DNA of 64,000 bases, from positions 186,001 to 250,000 of the forward strand of contig NZ_JACHZQ010000008.1 in the NCBI RefSeq assembly GCF_014193655.1, given 5' to 3'. Positions 60,712-64,000 of this stretch are shown here, piece by piece. A program made the position numbers and the translations under genes. Position 1 is the stretch's first letter. Every line of letters begins with the position of its first letter. The notes under the pieces are model-generated. The model was not told where the DNA came from. It ran no database searches and saw nothing but the letters and a program-made list of their open reading frames with translations. This DNA comes from Rhizobium sp. BK313 (GTDB taxonomy: Bacteria > Pseudomonadota > Alphaproteobacteria > Rhizobiales > Rhizobiaceae).

Positions 60712-61797
60712 TCAAGCGCCGAACCGCCGCCCGTTGTCGCTTGCGCCATCGAAAAGGTGCATGTGTTGGCGCTTGAAGCGAAAACCGACCTTTGCGCCCG
60801 GGGCGATATGGATCCGCTCGCGCACCAGCGCGGTGATCGGAGCGCCGGCGGTTTCGGCTTGAACGATTGTTTCCGACCCGGTCGGCTCCACCACCACGAT
60901 CGCGCCGGGAATGGCGCCGGGATCAGCCGCATCGCAGAGTTCGATATGTTCCGGGCGGATACCGAGTACGATCGGCCGTCCCGCCTCCGCACCATTGGCA
61001 GGCGAAACGGCAATCTTCGTCCCGTCTCCGGCCACGAATTCCTGACTGTTTTCGGGGCTGATGCGTCCCTGCAGGAAATTCATGGCCGGCGAACCGATAA
61101 ACCCGGCCACGAAGCGGGTATTCGGCCGATCGTAGACCTCGAGCGGCGAGCCGATTTGCTGAATGTTGCCATCGAGCATGACCACGATCTTGTCCGCCAT
61201 CGTCATGGCTTCGATCTGGTCGTGCGTCACGTATACCGTCGTGGTCTTGAGGCGATGATGCAGATTCTTGACCTCGGCGCGCATCTGGACGCGCAATTTG
61301 GCGTCGAGATTGGACAGCGGCTCGTCGAACAGGAAGACTTGCGGATCGCGCACGATGGCGCGTCCCATTGCAACGCGTTGGCGCTGCCCGCCCGAGAGCT
61401 GTCGCGGATAACGATCCAGCAAATTGGCGAGGCCGAGAATGCTTGCTGCCTCCCTCACACGTTTCCTGATCTCTTCATTCGGCCGGCCGCGCAGCTTGAG
61501 GGAAAAGCCCATATTCTGCTCGACGCTCATGTGCGGATAGAGCGCGTAATTCTGAAAGACCATGGAGATATCCCGATCCTTCGGCGCGAGATCGTTGACG
61601 AGCTTCTCGCCGATCCGGATCGTCCCGCCTGAAATCTCCTCCAGGCCAGCGATCATGCGCAGCAATGTCGACTTGCCGCACCCCGAGGGTCCGACAAGGA
61701 CGACGAACTCCCCCTCGTCTATGTCGACATTCAACCCGTGGATGACCTCAAGAGCGCCGTATCTCTTGTAAACGCTCTCTATGGCTACTCGTCCCAT
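60712..61797 (-). CDS. ABC transporter ATPase, UgpC/MalK type (second in this locus)
   Basis: A 361-residue ATPase with Walker A GPSGCGKST, signature LSGGQRQR, Walker B FLFDEPLSNLD, VTHDQIEAMT and a C-terminal TOBE domain. It lies inside a catabolic operon with no permease genes, while the convergent importer operon already has its own ATPase. It may serve a second importer outside the window, or form a heterodimer with the ATPase at 54788. All ATPase motifs are intact. Confidence 0.94.
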   Translation of the reverse strand: MGRVAIESVYKRYGALEVIHGLNVDIDEGEFVVLVGPSGCGKSTLLRMIAGLEEISGGTIRIGEKLVNDLAPKDRDISMVFQNYALYPHMSVEQNMGFSLKLRGRPNEEIRKRVREAASILGLANLLDRYPRQLSGGQRQRVAMGRAIVRDPQVFLFDEPLSNLDAKLRVQMRAEVKNLHHRLKTTTVYVTHDQIEAMTMADKIVVMLDGNIQQIGSPLEVYDRPNTRFVAGFIGSPAMNFLQGRISPENSQEFVAGDGTKIAVSPANGAEAGRPIVLGIRPEHIELCDAADPGAIPGAIVVVEPTGSETIVQAETAGAPITALVRERIHIAPGAKVGFRFKRQHMHLFDGASDNGRRFGA

Positions 61798-61863
61798 CGA
61801 TTCCCTCCCTGCTTCACTGTCGGGGGCCCGGCACGCCGCGCCACCCTTACCGCGCCTGCCCCG

Positions 61864-62280
61864 TCAGCCCCGCGTATCCAGGTCGATCAATTCGATGCGG
61901 TAGCCATCGGGATCGTCGACGAAAGCGATATGAATTTTCCCGAACTTGAGCGGACCGGGTTCGCGGACAATCTTGATGCCCGCCGCCCTCAGCTTGTCGC
62001 AGACGGCATAGATGTCGCGGACGCCGATGGCGACGTGGCCGAAGCCGTCCCCGCGTTCATAGGATTCACGGCCGTAATTGTAGGTGAGCTCGATCATCGG
62101 ATCGGTGGCCTCGTCGCCGTAGCCAATGAAGACGTTCGTGTATTTGCCTTCCGGTACGTCGCTGCGACTTACCTCCCGCATGCCGAAATTATCGCTGTAG
62201 AAGCGGATGGACCGCTCCAGATCGCCCACACGGATCATGGTGTGCATGATGCGGAACGTGCCGGCTGGATTGTCAGACAT
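61864..62280 (-). CDS. Glyoxalase I (lactoylglutathione lyase), VOC family
   Basis: A 138-residue VOC protein of the glyoxalase I type. The four metal ligands His13, Glu64, His82 and Glu130 are all offset by eight from E. coli GloA (His5, Glu56, His74, Glu122), which strongly supports the family and the short nickel-type form. It converts the methylglyoxal-glutathione adduct to lactoylglutathione. It is the first gene of the minus-strand operon. Methylglyoxal removal during sugar-acid catabolism is a plausible role, though related substrates are possible. Confidence 0.88.
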   Translation of the reverse strand: MSDNPAGTFRIMHTMIRVGDLERSIRFYSDNFGMREVSRSDVPEGKYTNVFIGYGDEATDPMIELTYNYGRESYERGDGFGHVAIGVRDIYAVCDKLRAAGIKIVREPGPLKFGKIHIAFVDDPDGYRIELIDLDTRG

Positions 62281-62362
62281 GATTTCTCCTCCATTTGGCC
62301 ATGTCGTGGCCTGCCATGAAAATTTACGAAAAATTCGATTTACCTATTCTCATTTGATCAGG

Positions 62363-62380
62363 CTATGTTCATATAGGACA
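62363..62380. promoter_or_regulatory. Predicted IclR-type operator in the divergent region
   Basis: CTATGTTCATATAGGACA contains TTCATATAGGA (62368-62378), which differs by one base from TTCAAATAGGA in the importer promoter at 51576-51586. It lies between the glyoxalase operon and the IclR gene and probably controls both directions. Confidence 0.5.
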
Positions 62381-62504
62381 ACAGATAGCAGAAGCTGTCA
62401 ACATCAATTCTTGGCCGCGACGCGCTAGCGCGGTGCAACGAAGGAGGGTTGCAACTTTCAAGCCGATCTTGATAATAAACTCCGACACAGAACCGGATGA
62501 CTGC

Positions 62505-63320
62505 ATGAGTGTGACGCAAAAGAGCGATTCCAATTCCGCCTCCAGCCTTGCCAGAGAGGACAAGAATCATATTCCGGTCATCGACCGCATGCTCGACATC
62601 CTCGAGCTGATCGAGCTCCGCCAATCGGGTATCGTCATCAAGGATCTCTGCGAACGCCTCTCCGTGCCGCGCTCGACCGTCTATCGCATCCTCAACACGC
62701 TTGAAGCGCGCGACGTGGTCAAACGCGCCGCCAGCGGCGCCTATGTTCTCGGGCCCCGGCTGATGAATTTCGCGGCCAACGTCACGGATACGCGCGGCAC
62801 CGACATCGCGCAGATCGCGGTCGGACCGATTGAGCGCCTGTCGCTGGACATCGGACAGTCCGTCAAAGTATCGATCGTCTACAATGGGCTTGCGCTCGTC
62901 GTCTGCTGCGCCCAGAGCACACAGGATTTTGCGATCACCGTGCGGCCTGGTCGCACCATCCCTCTGCATTCCGGCGCGGCAAGCAAGATCCTGCTTGCCA
63001 ACATGCCGGAGGCGGAACGCGAGAAAATATTGTCGCGGCCGCTCCGCTCGTTCACCTCCAAAACCATCACAGATCCGGACAAGCTGCGGGAGGAACTCGA
63101 AGAAGTCCGCGCCACTGACTGGTCGGTCGACGTCGGCGAGCATGGCGAAGGCATTCATGCGATGGCGACTTCGATCCGCGACGGCGATGGCAACGTCGTC
63201 GCTGCGATATCGATTCCCTATCTCGGCACGCATGCGCGCGCCGACCTGACCGTCATGCGGCAATCCCTGATCAAGACGGCCCAAGCCATTTCCAAAGAAT
63301 TGAGACGGCATTCCTCCTGA
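62505..63320 (+). CDS. IclR family transcriptional regulator
   Basis: A 271-residue regulator. The N-terminal winged helix has LCERLSVPRSTVYRILNTLEARD as recognition region, and the IclR effector domain shows SGAASKILLANM, SVDVGEHGEGIHAMATSIRD and VVAAISIPYLG. The ATG at 62505 is preferred; an upstream GTG at 62433 would lengthen it by 24 residues and has a good AAGGAGG after it, not before it. It is divergent from the catabolic operon and convergent with the enolase-superfamily gene, and is the likely regulator of the whole right-hand locus. Confidence 0.91.
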   Translation: MSVTQKSDSNSASSLAREDKNHIPVIDRMLDILELIELRQSGIVIKDLCERLSVPRSTVYRILNTLEARDVVKRAASGAYVLGPRLMNFAANVTDTRGTDIAQIAVGPIERLSLDIGQSVKVSIVYNGLALVVCCAQSTQDFAITVRPGRTIPLHSGAASKILLANMPEAEREKILSRPLRSFTSKTITDPDKLREELEEVRATDWSVDVGEHGEGIHAMATSIRDGDGNVVAAISIPYLGTHARADLTVMRQSLIKTAQAISKELRRHSS

Positions 63321-63342
63321 ACGGCCGTGTTCGGCAAACATG

Positions 63343-63375
63343 GGACTGTTCCGACCCGCAACGCCGGAGCAGTCC
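63343..63375. terminator. Possible bidirectional terminator hairpin
   Basis: GGACTGTTCCG (63343-63353) pairs with CGGAGCAGTCC (63365-63375), with one G-T wobble, between two convergent genes. There is no clear T tract on either side, so confidence is moderate. Confidence 0.5.
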
Positions 63376-63394
63376 GTGATGTTCTCGAACACTT

Positions 63395-64000
63395 TTAGCC
63401 GCCGTATCCATCGAGCGCATGCGCACGCAGGAAATCCATATCCATCTCGATTCCCAGACCGGGTTTATCGGTGAGCTTCAGGCTGCCGCCGGAATTGTCC
63501 AGCGGCTCCTGGATGAAGCGGTTATAGGAAGAAAGATCATGCAGGCTGGTCTCGACCCGATAGAAATTCGGCGTCGTGATCATAACGTGCGATCCAGCGA
63601 CGACATTGATTGGGCCGCTGGCATCATGAGGCGTGACCGGGACATAATAGGCCTCGCACATCGTCGCGATCTTCTTCAGTTCGCTGATGCCGCCCGCCCA
63701 CGTCACATCGGGCATGATGTAGTCGGCCAGCTGGTTTTCCAGGATCGGCACGAATTCCCATCGTGTGTGCAGGCGCTCGCCGACCGCAATCGGAACATCG
63801 ATCTGCTCGCGAACCTGCCGCAACGCGTGATAGCTTTCGGGCGGAACGGGTTCCTCGAACCAATCGATCTGGCCGGCATCCTTGAGGCGGTTGCATAGCC
63901 GCACGGCTGTGGGCACATTGAAACGCCCATGTGCGTCGATCAGGATTTCGATTTCGGGACCCGTCGTTTCGCGGATGAGAGCTGTCAGTTCCGCGCCGAT
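63395..64000 (-). CDS. Enolase-superfamily acid-sugar dehydratase-like protein (5' part outside window)
   Basis: The frame is open to the right edge, so the N-terminal capping domain and the KxK region are missing. The visible 201 residues cover metal ligands in LIDAHGRF, WFEEPVPPE and AVGERLHT and the barrel histidine in VTPHDASGP. This fits mandelate-racemase or galactonate-dehydratase-like subgroups. It probably dehydrates a sugar acid to a 2-keto-3-deoxy acid, feeding the AraD1-like and RraA-like enzymes of the adjacent operon. It converges on the IclR gene. Confidence 0.88.
   Translation of the reverse strand: MGAELTALIRETTGPEIEILIDAHGRFNVPTAVRLCNRLKDAGQIDWFEEPVPPESYHALRQVREQIDVPIAVGERLHTRWEFVPILENQLADYIMPDVTWAGGISELKKIATMCEAYYVPVTPHDASGPINVVAGSHVMITTPNFYRVETSLHDLSSYNRFIQEPLDNSGGSLKLTDKPGLGIEMDMDFLRAHALDGYGG

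Overview
The window looks like an accessory or chromid-type region of an alphaproteobacterium of the Rhizobiaceae (Rhizobium, Agrobacterium or Sinorhizobium-like). The grounds are high GC content, dense operons of sugar-type ABC importers with paired catabolic enzymes, many GntR and IclR regulators, and a RIME-like rhizobial intergenic palindrome at 55869-55971. I see no rRNA, tRNA or CRISPR array.

Left block, 1-8972: a carbohydrate ABC importer (two permeases, a small membrane protein, two ATPases). It is followed by a minus-strand operon of sugar isomerase-like protein, enolase-superfamily enzyme, FadR-type GntR regulator and D-2-hydroxyacid dehydrogenase. A second sugar isomerase-like gene is divergent, and two TGGTNNNACCA operators lie in the promoter region between.

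9128-22530 is the most unusual part. It holds two paralogs of the rare cyanuric acid hydrolase/barbiturase (AtzD) ring-opening family, a flavin monooxygenase, an amidase, an SDR, a nucleotide-sugar-type epimerase, a serine-glyoxylate-type aminotransferase, a GntR regulator, and a complete ECF importer whose S component resembles YkoE (a family linked to the thiamine pyrimidine). My inference is an uptake and ring-opening pathway for an unidentified N-heterocycle. A second GntR gene at its edge is broken by an in-frame amber codon.

22659-30716: a TAT-exported sulfite-oxidase-like protein, a duplicated PAP2 phosphatase/haloperoxidase-like protein, and a compact module (MHS-type transporter, IclR regulator, citryl-CoA-lyase-like protein, class III CoA-transferase). 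The module has near-identical mirrored tandem operators at its two promoters.

30867-45320: signalling genes and scars. These include a DUF892 remnant, a chemotaxis receptor, a GGDEF-EAL protein, a LuxR-type regulator, a histidine-kinase remnant, rpsU, and two large convergent STAND-ATPase proteins (a SAM-adenylate cyclase and a winged-helix regulator).

45571-50682: a six-gene stress or xenobiotic operon (epoxide hydrolase, SRPBCC-like protein, isochorismatase-like hydrolase, Ohr, SDR, zinc-free reductase) divergent from the winged-helix regulator. It is followed by a degraded stretch with IS1182-type transposase and S9 peptidase fragments.

51642-64000: a second sugar-type ABC importer operon converges on a seven-gene minus-strand catabolic operon (SDR, 2-hydroxyacid dehydrogenase, AraD1/GguC-like protein, atypical aldo-keto reductase, RraA-like aldolase, ABC ATPase, glyoxalase I). 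An IclR regulator and an enolase-superfamily dehydratase cut by the right edge complete it. A shared TTCA(A/T)ATAGGA motif links the IclR promoter region to the importer promoter. This looks like a sugar-acid utilisation locus. All family names come from reading translated sequence by eye; no database search was run.
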